Positions 42,588-54,974 are shown, counted from the first letter of the stretch. The stretch: 64,000 nt of DNA from Vanrija pseudolonga (GCF_020906515.1 NC_085850.1:2790001-2854000); one strand, 5' to 3'. The notes: generated by a model from the sequence alone, not told the origin. Numbers and translations: made by a program.

Positions 42588-45146
42588 ATGTCCCTCTTTG
42601 GCCAGACAAAACGGCACATTCCCCCCGGCCCAAGACGGTCACCGCTCCCCATCTTCACTGGCGACAATGAAAAGTTTGGCTTGTCGTCGCCCACGACGCC
42701 GACATTTGGCGGTGGATCGCGATGGTACACCATTGTCGTCCTCCCCATCCCCCATCTCCCCTTCCTGTCTCGCGACCAGCCAGGCAGCGGCTTGAGTAAT
42801 GGCCTAGGAGCACCCAGGTCATATTATGCCCAGCCCCGACACACTCGCTTCGTACGCATTCCAGTGCCCATCCCACCAAAGATTGTCGCTCGAATCTCGA
42901 GGTTCCACCCCGTCATCAAGCTCGCCCTGGCAGCCGCAAGCCTCATCGGCCTCATCTTCCTCCTCGTCGGCTTCAGATCGCAGCCCAGCGGCCGCAGCGG
43001 TTGGAGCCCACCCTTCACCGACCCCAGCACGCTCGTCATCACCCCCGAGGAAGCTGCAAAGATCTGGGAGTGGGAGGTCCTTAGTGGTCATCACCCGAGC
43101 GTTGCCGATGGTGAATTTTGTGACCGCCATCGTGTTGCTGACTTTCTTCAGTCCCCGCCAGCGTCCCTATCGAGGCCGGCCTCGTCAACCCCATCGTTCC
43201 GCAGGCGCTGCTCACTGCCAGGCAAACTACCGACAAGCCCGCTGCTCTGCAGCAGGCTCGGCTTCAGCAGGCTACACCTTCCAATCACAAACTTGTCGGC
43301 AAGGGGCCCGAGCGCTCCTATTTGAGCCCATGGGACACGGTCCTTGAGAACCCAGGATTTCCACCCCGTCCTCTACCCGGCTCGACCATCGACCTGGACA
43401 TTATCCTGCAGAAGTGCGACTTTGGAACCAACAAGGTAGGTAGGCTGGAGTTGTGACGAAGAGGCGACTTGCCCGCAGCGATGTAGCACCGCTTACACAT
43501 TTCCGCAGTATGTTCGGGACTGCCTCGAGCTTTTGCGTATCGGCGGCAACTTGGACAATGGCAAGCGCGTGAGGGATGCGGCCCACCTCGCCTCGTTCAA
43601 GCAATCGTTTATCGAGAAGCCGTTCACTGTTCCCGACCTCACCGATGAGTGGACTCCCGTCCCGCCTGCGACTATCCCCCGCGAGCCCAACCTCTCGCGG
43701 ACAGCCCTCAGCCTGGGCCCCCCTATCCCAGTGTCTGAGCCATTCATCGAGCGCGACGACCCATGCGACGCCGACCACCCTCGTCTGTTCCACATGTTCT
43801 GGGCTGGACCCTTCAGTGACAAGCCGTACATGGCCATCATGTCGTTCCTCTTCACCCAGAACCTCGGTCTTCACCGTCCCGCATCAGACTCAAGCGATGT
43901 CGTCCAGTCGACATGTCGCTCGCAGTTCTGGGTCTGGATCAACCCCGGTCCGGCTGCCGCTGTCCCCAACCCCTCGGCCAAGCGCGAAATGTTTGAGCAG
44001 CTCGCCACCAACCCCTGGTCTGCGCCTTTCCTCCACGAGCGCTTCCGCGACGTCGTAAAGTTCAAGATGTGGAACACTACCGAGCAGCTGGATGGCGTCG
44101 CCGAGCTCCAGCCCTACTGGCGCAAGCTTTCCATCTTCAACTCGGGCGGCAATGTGTACAAGGAGTCCAAGTCCAAGAAGTCGACAACAGCCAAGGAGAC
44201 CTCCAAGGTTGATGGCGACGACGAAGACGTCGAGGTCGAGGTCGACACCAAGACCAAGAAGGATGGCCTTTTCGAGAAAGTTGGCTCAACCTCAGAGTCG
44301 GACTATGACCGTCTCTCTGTCATCCTCTCCGACCTGGCCCGTTTCGTGGTTACCCACCGCTTCGGCGGCATCTACCTCGATGCCGACACTCTCTTCCTGC
44401 GTGACTGGGAGGAGCTCTGGAACTACCGTGGCCAGTTTGCTTACCGATGGAGTTGGCACACAAAGTACAACACGGCTGTTCTCAAGCTGCACAAGCACTC
44501 GGCTCTCAGCTCCTTCCTCTTCAAGACGGCCCTGGAGAATGGTCTCGACTTCCACCCCATGACTGTCACGAGATATCTCCAGGACGCTGGTCTCGACAGG
44601 CTCTTGTTCCGCATTCCCGACGCCCTCTTTGACCCGGCGTGGATCAACATGGAGCGCTACCAACGTGACAGGCCGCCATTCCCCTACTTCCCAGAGTGAG
44701 TGGACAAGCTTGTCATTGTTGTGATCACTAACACCTCTAGGTTCTCCTACTTCTTCTCCAACGACAAGTTTGAGACTGCTGGCCCAGAACAGCTCGGGTT
44801 CGATGGCTTCTTCAAGGGCGCGTTCTCGTACCACTTCCACAACTTTTGGTGGCTGCCCTTCGACCCCTCCCGCAACTGGCCCGACCTTGGTCCTAGGTTC
44901 TCCAAGGGTGATGCCGTGCTCCGTGAGGCACAAAGACAGGCTGCGCTCTCTTCGCGGGAGGCGGCAAAGAGCCAGCGCTCAGTCAGGTCTTCCCGTGGTG
45001 AGGAGGTTGCCGAGGGCGATGACGAGCCGGCAGATCTCTTGGCCGACCAGGCCGACTTGAGCTGGTCGACTGTTCTCAAGAGGACATTTGAGGCCTACTT
45101 GCGTGGGGAGCGCCCCAACATGTACGGCGAGTGGATCAAGTGGTAG
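42588..45146 (+). CDS. Type II membrane glycosyltransferase with DXD motif (GT32/Och1-like sugar-binding region)
   Basis: 799 residues in four exons: 42588-43110, 43152-43435, 43509-44695 and 44741-45146. A cytosolic Pro/Ser-rich tail of about 105 residues precedes one membrane anchor (VIKLALAAASLIGLIFLLVG), so the catalytic part should face the Golgi lumen. The core has RLFHMFWAGPFSDKPYMAI and the DXD motif in RFGGIYLDADTLFLRDW (about residue 560), which binds the sugar-nucleotide metal. A Lys/Glu/Asp-rich insert (about 44160-44280) interrupts the domain. The substrate is unknown; families of this kind build mannans or capsule-like glycans in basidiomycete yeasts. Intron 1 uses gtgaat at 43111, chosen because it joins ADV to PASVPIEAG in frame. 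Confidence 0.82.
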
Positions 45147-45714
45147 AAGGGGGGTAGAGGCGGAGGAGGAGGAGGAGGAGAAGGGAGGAAGAGGGTGGGC
45201 GGAGCTCTCATTAGGGATTACTAGGCTGCGACTCTGACATGGGGTCGTGCAGTTAATAGACTACAATTTGCATGAAGACTTGGACAGAATTGACTTGTCG
45301 ACAGGAATGACGTCGAGCCAAAAGGACTTGAAGATGAGCCCTGTTTCCTTTGACCTGCCACGTGACTTTACCCCCGCCCAAAGCTCCACGCTCTCACTTT
45401 AATTTTCACCCCCATGTTTCAAATCTTTGAGCGTAACGGCTTTGGACGAGTTTTCAGTGGCCACCGCGAACCGTGGGCTACAGGCTGCTGCTGCTGGCTG
45501 CTCGCTGCTGGGTGCGCCGCCGCCGCCGCGACACTTCTCACTTGGCTGCACACACTCTCCTATCGCGTTCATCTCCATTCTTTACTTCTATTGTACAAGT
45601 CTCGCCTCCCCCTTTCGCGTCTTGTCAATTGTTAAAAAGCGGTCGAGCAGCACCGCATAAAAGTTTCCTTCCCCCCCTCCAACTTCCCCCCTCTCATCCC
45701 CCGCACAACCCAAA
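45147..45714. promoter_or_regulatory. Glycosyltransferase 3' end and ARB1 promoter
   Basis: 568 bp with no gene. A purine run GGAGGAGGAGG lies at about 45160-45185. CACGTGACTTT at 45359-45369 is identical to the 11-mer before the VPS9 gene. A CT-rich leader precedes the ARB1 ATG. Confidence 0.5.
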
Positions 45715-47788
45715 ATGGCTCCCTCCGCCTCGAAGCAGAAGCGTCTCGCAGAGAAGGCCGCCAAGGCCAGCAAGAACGGTTCGGTCAAGTCGACCCCCGC
45801 CGCCTCGACTGCTGGCGACACCCCCGCCATCAGCGCCAACGGCTCGTTTGCCGACCTTAACGACGCCCAGGCGCAGATGAAGAAGCTCACCCTCGCCACT
45901 GACCGTAGCGCTGTGAGTTGAGCTGCTGTCGCGCGCGGTGGCGGCGGCGCAACCTGCCAGCTTGTTATACTGACACCCTACCCAGTCCGGTGTCCTTGTC
46001 TCGGACCCCAAGTCGCGCGACATCAAGATCGACCAGTACACGCTCTCGTTCCACGGTCGTCTCCTCGTCGAGGGTGCCGAGATTGCCCTCAACTACGGCC
46101 AGCGGTCAGTGCTGAAGCGTGCGGCGGGAGACATAAACTGACAGCGCCGATAGCTACGGTCTCCTTGGTGAGAACGGTTCGGGCAAGTCGACCTTCTTCC
46201 AGTCGCTTGCGGACCGCGACGTCGAGATCCCCGAGCACATTGACGTGAGTTTTGGAAAGAGTGGTTTCCTTCCGGAGCCGAAGTTTTAACGCACCGCCCG
46301 CAGATCTACCTCGTCTCGGGTGCCGCCGAGCCTTCGGAAGTCAACGCCGTCGACTACATTGTCAACTCGGCCAAGGAGAAGGTCGCCCGTCTCGAGCAGC
46401 TCGCCGAGGACCTCGCTACTGCTGACGAGGTCGACGAGCTCCAGCTCGAGATGATCTACGAGGAGCTTGAGGAGATGGACCCCTCGACCTTCGAGGCCAA
46501 GGCCGGTGCCATTCTCTCGGGTCTCGGTTTCGGCCCCAAGATGCTCGCCAAGCCCACGAAGGACATGTCTGGTGGTTGGCGTATGCGTGTCGCCCTCGCC
46601 CGTGCTCTGTTCATCAAGCCCCACCTCCTCATCCTTGACGAGCCCACTTCGCACTTGGACCTTGGCGCCGTCGTGTGGCTCGAGGCTTACCTCGCCACCT
46701 ACAACCACATTCTTGTCCTCACTTCGCACTCGGCCGACTTCATGGACACTGTGTGCACCAACATGATCGACCTCACCCCCAAGAAGACCCTCACCTACTA
46801 CGGTGGTAACTACACCACCTACGTCCGCACCAAGGCGGAGAACGAGGTCAACCAGATGAAGGCCTACACCAAACAGCAGGAAGAGATTGCGCACATCAAG
46901 AAGTTCATTGCTTCGGCCGGTACCTACGCCAACTTGGTCAAGCAGGCCAAGTCGAAGCAGAAGATTATCGACAAGATGGAGGCCGCTGGTCTGATTGAGA
47001 AGATTGAGCAGCCCAAGCTCCTCCGCTTCAACTTCGAGGACATTAAGAAGCTCCCTCCTCCTATCATTGCCTTCAACGACGTTGCCTTCTCGTACTCGGG
47101 TGAGAAGGCCGACTTCCTCTACAAGGGCCTCAACTTTGGTATCGACATGGACTCGCGTATCGCCATTGTCGGTGACAACGGTACCGGCAAGTCGACCCTC
47201 CTCAACCTTATCACTGGAGACCTTAACCCCGTCGAGGGTGAGATCAAGCGCCACTCGGCTCTCAAGCTCGCCAAGTACTCGCAGCACTCGGCCGACCAGC
47301 TTCCTTACGACAAGTCGCCCGTCGAGTTCCTCCAGAGCATGTACCGCGAGAAGTTCCCCGACAAGGACATCCAGTACTGGCGTCAGCAGGTCGGCCGCTT
47401 CGGTATCACCGGTGCGCACCAGACCAACCCCATCAACCAGCTCTCGGACGGTCTCCGCAACCGTGTCTGTTTCGCCCAGCTCGCCATGGAGCACCCCCAC
47501 GTTCTCCTTCTCGACGAGCCTACCAACCACCTCGACATGGCCTCGATCGACTCGCTTGCCCGGGCAATCAACGAGTTTGAGGGTGGTGTCGTTATCGTCT
47601 CGCACGACTTCCGTCTTATTTCGCAGGTTGCCCAGGACCTGTGGGAGGTCAAGGACCGCCAGGTCGTCAACCTTACCAAGGACGACGTTACCATTGTCGA
47701 CTACAAGCGCTCGCTTGCCAAGCGCTCGCAGGCGCAGATTGAGAAGGCCCAGCTCCTCTCCAAGACGGCTACCAAGGGTATTGCCTAA
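45715..47788 (+). CDS. ARB1: ABC-F ATPase Arb1 (ABCF2), ribosome biogenesis
   Basis: 630 residues in four exons: 45715-45912, 45986-46104, 46154-46244 and 46304-47788. Arb1 is a soluble twin-ATPase needed for 40S and 60S maturation. It has two ABC cassettes and no membrane span: Walker A GENGSGKST and GDNGTGKST, signatures MSGGWRMR and LSDGLRNR, and Walker B LLILDEPTSHLD and LLLDEPTNHLD. A basic N-terminal tail starts APSASKQKRLAEKAAK. Length matches the family (about 610). Strong codon bias toward C-ending codons fits high expression. Intron 2 has the less common donor gtcagt. Convergent with ARG8. Confidence 0.95.
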
Positions 47789-48225
47789 GCGGGAGAGTGT
47801 TGTGGGTGGCCGTGTGTCGTCGCTGCGCGGCGCGTGGGTGGGCGCCGGCGCCGTGGCACCCCGCCTCGCCGTCTGGATGGGGCGGGTACAACCAGTGTTG
47901 TCGAGAGCATAGACTGCATCAATTACAATTTCGCGCCTTCTTTTCCATCCCCCCAATAGTGTCTTGCCCGAGTGGGCGGGCGTGTAGAATTGAGATGCAC
48001 TGTTACGGAGACTGCGAGCGGCGAGCACACGGTGAGCACACGAGCGAAGCGAGTGTGCGAGGGCATGAGGAGCGACGAGCTGGTGTGGCGCCATGTCAGA
48101 AAAGCGATGGAATGTGGCAGGACGGCCTCATAGAACTGCCACGACCCAGCCTCCCCAGCCCCCCCGCGTGCCATTTACTCTAACATGCATGATTCTGCCC
48201 GAAATGCTTGTACTACAACGTGCTC
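47789..48225. other. Convergent intergenic region ARB1/ARG8
   Basis: 437 bp of presumed 3' UTRs; nothing else seen. Confidence 0.6.
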
Positions 48226-49927
48226 CTACTGCTCCTTCTCAATAATGGTGAGCACGCTCTCAATGGCGCCAATGGCGTGGTCACACTCCTCCTTGGAGAC
48301 GGTGAGCGCGGGGATGAGGCGCACGGCGTCCTTGCCGGCAGTGAGGGCGAGCACGCCGCGCTGGCGGAGGAGGGTCATGACGCGGGCGGGGTGGGCCTCG
48401 TTCTTGAAGGGAATACCCCGGATCAGGCCGCGGCCGCGGGTCTCGTCCTTGATCAGGTTGGGGAAGAGCTTGGGCAGGCGCGCGACCAGGCCGTCGAGGT
48501 GCGCCGACACGTCCTTGATGTGCTGCTTGAACTCTGGCTCGGAGAGGCGGCCAAGCACGTAGTGTCCGAGACGGGTGGCCAAGGGCTGGCCGCCAAACGT
48601 GGTGCCGTGGCTTCCGACGCCGATCGCGTCAGCGACCTCGTCACGCACCAGGATCGCGCCGATAGGGAAACCGTTCGCGAGCGGCTTGGCCATGGTCACA
48701 ATGTCGGGGTGGCTCGACTGGGGCAGCGCAGCGTGCGCCCACAGGTCGCCGGTGCGGTAGAGGCCGCACTGGATCTCGTCGTAGATGAGCACTGCGCCGA
48801 CCTCGCGCGCGCGCGCGGCGACGGCAGCGAGGAACTCGGGGCTCGCTGTGCCGATGCCGCCCTCGCCCTGGATGGGCTCGACGATGACGCCGCAGGTCGA
48901 CTCGTTGATCAATGCGTCGATAGTCGCCTTGTCGGCATTGTTGTACTCGCCCACGTGCACGTCGGGGACGAGCGGCGTAAACGGCGCCTGGTACTTGGGG
49001 TTCGTGGTGACGCTGAGCGCGCCAAAGCTGCGACCGTGGAAGCCGTTCGAGAAGCACACGATGCCGGTCTTGGTCTCGCCGCCGCGGTCCTTGCCGACCT
49101 TGCGGGCAAACTTGAGCGCGCCCTCGTTGGCCTCGGTGCCCGAGTTGGAGAAGAAGACCTTGGCGCCGGGTGCGCCGTCGGTCTTGGACAGGCCGAGGGC
49201 GCCGGCGTCGCGCGTCTTCTCGACGAGGGATTTCGCGAGCTCGCCGGCCCACTCGTTCCAGTACACGTTGGACGCGTGGGAGAGGATGCCGCTCTGCTCG
49301 GCGAGGATCTTGTTCACCCCGTCATCGGCGTGTCCGAGGGCCAAGACGGCAATGCCAGCCGCAAAGTCGAGATACTCGCGCCCCGCGGAATCCGTCAGCT
49401 TGAGCCCCTTGCCCTGCTTGAAGAGGATGGGCGGGCGCGCGTACGTGTTGAGCAGGTACGACGAGTGCTCCTTGATCAGGTCGTGGGTCGACTCGGGGGC
49501 AGTGTCGGGGTGGGTTTCGGCGAGGTACGAGGTGTTGGGCTGAGGGGGTCAGTGTTCGAGCAAAGCGAGAACGCGGACTGCCAAGTCCGGTGTGTCGGAC
49601 AAGGCGATAAGGTGTGGGAGGGGCAGAGAGCTGGTAGCGAGCGAGCGAGCTCAAGCCCCAGCGAGCGAGGAGCACAAGAGCTCGTCGCGTAGCACATACA
49701 CAGCCTCCTCGTGCCCACTGCACACTATGCCAGCAACGAGCCCGAGGCGGGGAGGTATCCCGAGGTCGCCGCGGGAGCCCTCCACCAACTGCCTCAAGTC
49801 GCCCCGCACCCATCGCACCTATCTCTCCGTCGTCGGCAGCACAACTCACCTTCAATCCCGACGCAGTAGCGTACGCGCGCGCGCGCGACACGCGAGGGAT
49901 GACCTTGGACAGGCGGGAGACGGACAT
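48226..49927 (-). CDS. ARG8: Acetylornithine aminotransferase, mitochondrial
   Basis: 463 residues in two exons (49927-49850 and 49539-48226). This PLP enzyme converts N-acetylglutamate semialdehyde to N-acetylornithine in arginine synthesis. The N-terminus SVSRLSKVIPRVSRARAYAT is rich in Arg and Ser with no acids, a mitochondrial presequence. Class-III aminotransferase marks are NSGTEANEGALKFAR, GRSFGALSVT, VEPIQGEGG, DEIQCGLYRTG and the PLP lysine in TMAKPLANGFPIGA. The single intron (49849-49540, 310 nt) is unusually long for this window and sits exactly after the presequence, separating targeting signal from enzyme. Two Gcn4-like sites lie just upstream (50025-50046). Confidence 0.95.
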
Positions 49928-50024
49928 TGTGGAGGGGGGAGGAGGAACAAGAAGACACGCCGGCCGAGTCGATATTTATGTTGCTGCCAACCGGCCAACT
50001 TTTGCGAGCGGCTAGTTGTGCTGT

Positions 50025-50046
50025 TGAGTCGGCGCGATATGACTCG
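50025..50046 (-). promoter_or_regulatory. Pair of Gcn4-like sites upstream of ARG8
   Basis: TGAGTCG (50025-50031) and TGACTCG (50040-50046) each match six of seven bases of TGA(C/G)TCA. They lie about 100 bp upstream of the ARG8 start. ARG8 is under Gcn4/Cpc1 general amino-acid control in other fungi; use here is inferred. Confidence 0.5.
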
Positions 50047-50939
50047 GGTTGGGGCCGCTTGGCTGTCGGGAGAGTTGCGGTGTAATCCGATTAGGAATGG
50101 GAATGGGCCATTAGGCCGGGGGTTCTAATGCAATGTTGCTATTTAACCCCCAACCCAACTGCCGCGGCAGAGTCAGAGTCTGGCTCGACGCGTGCAGCAG
50201 ACCAGACTCGACTGACTGCTCTCGTCACAACGTGCTGCAATTTAGTGCCAACCCCGAATCTCGCGTCGTGAATGCTGCTTGCATTCTACAGAGTCGAGAC
50301 TAAGACCCGCCTCATGCCTCTTGCAGCGCTGCATACCCGCTGGAACCAGTGTCTCATGCAAAGGCTCTACGTCATGCCACCCCTTGGTCTGCCACCCACC
50401 ATGCATGCTGCAGCTGCTGCAGTGAGAAACGAGCTTTGCTTCGCGGGATCAATCAGTCTGCACCTTGCAATCTCCCACGTGAAGGCACTCATGAGCCCCT
50501 CGTTGCGGCGGTCTACAGCCTGCCTGCTGCAATAATTCTCAGGTCGTCAACCCCCTCGTCGTGCTCCCCCTCTCCCCCCTCCGTACCCCCTCGCTTCAGA
50601 CCGTTCCCGTCATCTCTCATCTAGACGACGACGGTCACGACCATCTTACACCACACTTACCACTCCTCTTCTCTTCTTCATCACACCGGGGGCACATGCG
50701 TACAGCAGTCTACATCTGACCGCCGACCGACGACGACGACGACGAGGCTAGCCGCACGCACGCACGCGCCGACCTTTCTTATCCCCTCTTGTTCTCTTCA
50801 CCTCTGTCGACGCGCCGACGTACGTCCGCCGACCGGCAGCATCGTTCTTCTTCTCGGCACGCGCAAGCCAGCACGCCAGCCCCGTGGCCTCTTGTCACTG
50901 CGCTCGCTCTGCCAGCCAGAGCAACTACCTGCATACCTG

Positions 50940-51143
50940 GTGAGTAGGACTTGCTCCGAGGTCAAGCAGCCGGCGCGCTCGCCGCCATCTCGCTGTATCA
51001 AGGGGACCGCGCCGTGATGGGCGAGAGTTTGGCCTCTGCACCCCCCCCCCCCCACAGCAGTACATCTCGCCAAACTGCACCCCCATCTCCCTCCCTACAC
51101 CCTCGGCTGCTCGCCCCCCTCCGCCTCCCAACTAACACCCCAG
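50940..51143 (+). other. Probable 5'-UTR intron of the KH-domain gene
   Basis: Donor gtgagt at 50940; actaac branch then acceptor cccag ending at 51143; 204 nt. It encloses a run of 13 cytosines (51041-51053) before another cag at 51055, which could be an alternative acceptor. Confidence 0.5.
51041..51053 (+). repeat. C13 homopolymer
   Basis: Thirteen consecutive C directly before ACAG, inside the inferred 5'-UTR intron. Confidence 0.9.
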
Positions 51144-51186
51144 ACCACTTGATACCGCATTCTTGACGCACGCCGCCATCTTCACA

Positions 51187-54100
51187 ATGGACCTCTACAC
51201 CACCTCGTTCACCTTCAAGCGCACGCCCTCCAGTGCACACCGGTCGCCGTCCCCGCCGCGAGCCCCATCCCAAGGCAAGCCCGGCGCTGCTGCCAGCCCG
51301 ACCCACTCGCACGGCCTAGGGCCGCAGGACGCCGCCCAGGCTGAGCGCGAATGGGAGGAGGTGCAAAAGTTGTGCAACGACATTACTGCGCGGGAAGGGT
51401 GTCTGGTCACTGTCACGCGCGAGTCTGCCGCTGCCGAGGGCCAGACGGACGAGGTGCCGGGCCTCGGACCGTCCGTGTTCAACTTTCACATCTCGGGCGG
51501 ATATCAGGCCGTCATGGGTGCGCGTGGTGCCCTGTTGCGCGAGACGCCGCGCGACAACCGCACGACGCTCAAGGTCGCCCGCTCCGACATTCTCGAAAAG
51601 CCCCTCGCGCCAATGTCGCCCCTCAAGGCAGACGTAAAGCACCGTCTTGACGAGATTGCCTCGGACACTCGCGCACACATTGCTGTGCTCAACACTGAGA
51701 TCCCGGGCTCGGCTGGCGCGAGCGGCGCCGTGCTGGCCACGTCCGACCCCGACGCGGCCAAGGACGAGCAGCAGCCATCGCCAGAGTCGACCGAGCAGCC
51801 GTCGCCTGTTGACGCAGCCGCCAACGGCACGCCTTCAGTGCCTTCCTACAGCCTCGAGACTGAGCGCATGTGCGAGCTGGTCATCACTGGCTCGGTCGAG
51901 AGCATTGAACTCGCCAAGGTCCGACTCTTAGTCGTGCTGGATGAGCTCTCGGGTCTGCACTCCGAGGCATGTGATATCGATTACAAGCTCCATGCGATTA
52001 TCGCCGGGCGTAAGCGATCTGTCATCCAGTCGATCCAGGAGGAGACGGCGACGAACATTTACTTCCCCACGCCACTGGTTGGCGTCCTCAACCCCCCGCA
52101 GCCTGGGTCCCAACAGGGCGTAGGCTACAACCGTGTCAATGTCGGGTACGGAGCCCAGGGTGTGGCGCCGCGTATGGGCGGTATCAACTACGCCAGCGGC
52201 ATGGGCATGGGTATGCCTGCCGTTCCCCCCCCGCACACCCCGCATGGCCCGCCGCCCCCGCAGCGTGGCTCAAACCAGCCAGTCTACAACCCTCAGCAGC
52301 ACGTCCACTACCCGTACTCGCCCCAGCCGCTGCATATCAACCCCCAGACCACGCGCGGCATGCCGTACACTGGTCCTGGCGTTCAGCAGTGGTCGATGCC
52401 GACCGGGCCTGCCGGTCCCCACGGTGGACCTCATGGCGCCCCCCACCCCGGCCCTCACGGCCACGGCCCGCACGCGCCTCACGGCCCCCCTCCCCACCAG
52501 CAGGGCCCGATTCAGATGACCCCCACAGGCATGTCAGGCATGAGCCAGATGGGCAACGGTCACGGCGGACCAGGCTTTGGTAACCGTGCCATGGGGTCTC
52601 CTATGGGCCAGCCGATGGGCCAGCCAATGATTGGCATGTCGCCCATGGGCTTTGGTCAGAGCCACATGCACGTCTCGATGGGCACCGCGCCCATGGGCGG
52701 TATGCCTCTCGGCCCCGGCGAGATGGGAATGGGACAGTTCGGCCAGGGCCCTCACCCCGGCCTCTCGGTCCACTCTGGCGAGCAGGGCATGCTCGGCAAG
52801 GCCAGCCAGATCTGGATCACTGGCGAGTTCTTTGGCGTCCAGCGCGCCAGAGACATGCTGCTTACTGTCGCGGTGCAAAAGGTGAGCTGAGCCCAGTAGA
52901 CGACGCTGACACTCCACAGAGCAAGCTGGTCATCTCCCGCGACACTGCCATTCTCCCCCGCAAGCTCGACTGGCTGTTATCTGAGCGTATTGACGACATT
53001 CGCAACATCATGTGCGACAACGGCACCTACATCCAGGTGCCATCAGTCGGCTCCCAGGCCTCCCTGATCACGGTCTTTGGTGACCACAGAGTCAACATTG
53101 AGCGCACCATTCGGAGCGTAATGGCTCTCGCTTGCCAGTTCTACGTTGCCAGCTTCTGGCTGTTGCCCGTGTCATTCGACGTCCTCATGCCCCAGGCGAC
53201 GCTCAACCCACCTCAAATGCAGCCCATTCTGAAGCGCATCTCGCACGCTACCGGCGCTGAGGTCGTCTTCAAGAGCAACTGCTTCGAAATGCACGGCCTT
53301 GAGAAGGAGGTCCAAGCTGCCGTGGTCAAGGTCCTCGAGCTTGACGTCATCAAGTCGTTCCACCACGAGATCCGTTTCCAGATTGAGCTCGCCAACGAGC
53401 ACCGCGAGTTCATCTCGGGCAAGAAGAATGGCAAGATCAACAAGATTATGAAGGTCTGCGGCGTTCGCATCAAGTTTGAGACCTTCAACGACTACAACTT
53501 CCTCATGGACATCTCTGGCCAGGACATGGCCGCACTGCAAGGCTTGTCGATGCTCCAGGAAGAGCTGCCTGCCGAAGTGTCGTTCCATGTCCCCGAAGGC
53601 TACCACAAGCGCATCATCGGCGTCGGCGGCAAGAACATCCAGCGCATCATGAAGATGTACGGCGTGTACGTCAAGTTCTCCAACGCGGAAGAATTTGCCC
53701 AGCTCGGCGGATACCTCGACAACGAGGACAATGTCGTTGCGCGCACGCCGGCAAAGAATGCCATCGCCCTCGAGTCGCTCAAGGCCGCTGTCATGGAGCT
53801 AGTTAGCCCTAAGGACAAGGACTACACCATCGACAGTGTCAACATCCCCCGCCGTTACCACCGCACTCTTCTCGGCGAGAAGAGCATCTTTATCCACGAT
53901 ATTGAGCGCAAGACCAACTCGACTGTCCGCTTCCCTAACAAGGAGACGGCGTCGGACACGGTCACAATCTTTGGTCCCGAGAGCCAGGTGCACATTGCCG
54001 TTGCCATGCTGCTCGACCACGTCCCCTTCGAGGCGGACCTGCACGTCCCACCCAGCGCCGAGCTCACGCGCCTGGTGACGTCGACCGAGTTTGTTCTCTT

Positions 54101-54974
54101 CACCGAGCGCATCAAGCGCGACCACCAGATTGCCATCTCGCCCTCGCCCAGATTCGGCCAGGGTGACGAGGCCATCTTCAAGTTCCGCTGCCAGCGCAGC
54201 AGCATCGACTTTTTGAGCACTGTCCACGATTCGCTCGAAGAGTTCCTCGCAAAGCACAACTTGCAAGTCTACCTCCCGAATGCCCAGAAGCGCGTCGACT
54301 CGTTTGCCGACGCCTTCTCACACTTTGACTCCAAGCTGTTGTCTACCAGCAAGGCGGACGGTACCGACGGCGACTCGCGCCCCAACCGCCGCCCCCAGGT
54401 GTCCCCTACCAATGTCAAGGCGCTGTTTGACGGCTCGGCTCCCGCTTCGGCGTCGTCAAACGTCCCCACCACGCCGTACGGTGACAACAACCTTGGGTTC
54501 GCTGGCCCCCTGGCCTTCAATGTGCCCGACTACTGGCAGCCAGCTGCTCCCGGCGCGCCTCCAGCAGCCCCTGGTGGGCCCTCGGCTCCCGGCGGTCCCA
54601 ACGAGCTCTCGAAGCGCGGTTCCGACTCGACGCTGGAAGAGAAGCTGCGCAACAGCGGCGGCTCGGTGCACCCGACCCCGCACCACACTCCAGGCCACGC
54701 GCACGCCTTGTCCCATAGCCACGCACACCCGTCGCGCGCTGTCGGCACCCGGACCCAGAGCTTAGACATCACGCAGCTCAACTTTGCCCGTGCGCTTGGA
54801 GGCCCGCAGGCAAGCTTCGCGCCTGTGCCCCCGAGCCCGACCACCACGAGCTCGCCCAACACGGCCACTGGCACCTACTTCCCGCCAGCCAACGCCAACA
54901 ACCAGCGGTTCAACTCGTCGACCGTCGACGGCGTGACCCAAGGCTTGGCGAATGTGCAGGTCTCGCACTCGTAA
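51187..54974 (+). CDS. Multi-KH RNA-binding protein (Khd4 / bicaudal-C-like)
   Basis: 1,249 residues in two exons (51187-52881 and 52920-54974). Recognisable KH loops are VGGKNIQ in HKRIIGVGGKNIQRIMK (about 53608-53660, the canonical GxxG), and degenerate copies AGRKRSVIQSIQ, SGKKNGKINKIMK, LGEKSIFIHDIE, RKLDWLLSERIDDIR and an N-terminal DVKHRLDEIA segment; so at least five KH-like units. Residues about 320-525 form a Gly/Met/Pro/His/Gln-rich low-complexity insert (repeated GMGMG and MGQPMGQPM) that splits the KH array. Known relatives such as Ustilago Khd4 control mRNA fate during filamentous growth. The ATG at 51187 is the first in frame; the C-terminus after 54330 is disordered. Confidence 0.85.

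Larger units (their letters stand above)
49928..51186. other. Divergent intergenic region ARG8/KH gene
   Basis: 1.26 kb without a coding gene. It holds two Gcn4-like sites (50025-50046), CACGTG at 50476-50481, a (CGA)n run at about 50727-50745, and a probable 5'-UTR intron of the KH gene at 50940-51143. Confidence 0.6.

Noticed and set aside
46286-48094. 602-codon open frame antisense to ARB1
   Set aside because: Leu/Glu/Val-rich shadow produced by C-ending codon bias on the other strand. The plus strand carries an intact ABC-F protein with all motifs.
48208-49692. 494-codon plus-strand frame over ARG8
   Set aside because: Mirror of the aminotransferase codons; no recognisable motif, and it crosses the ARG8 intron.
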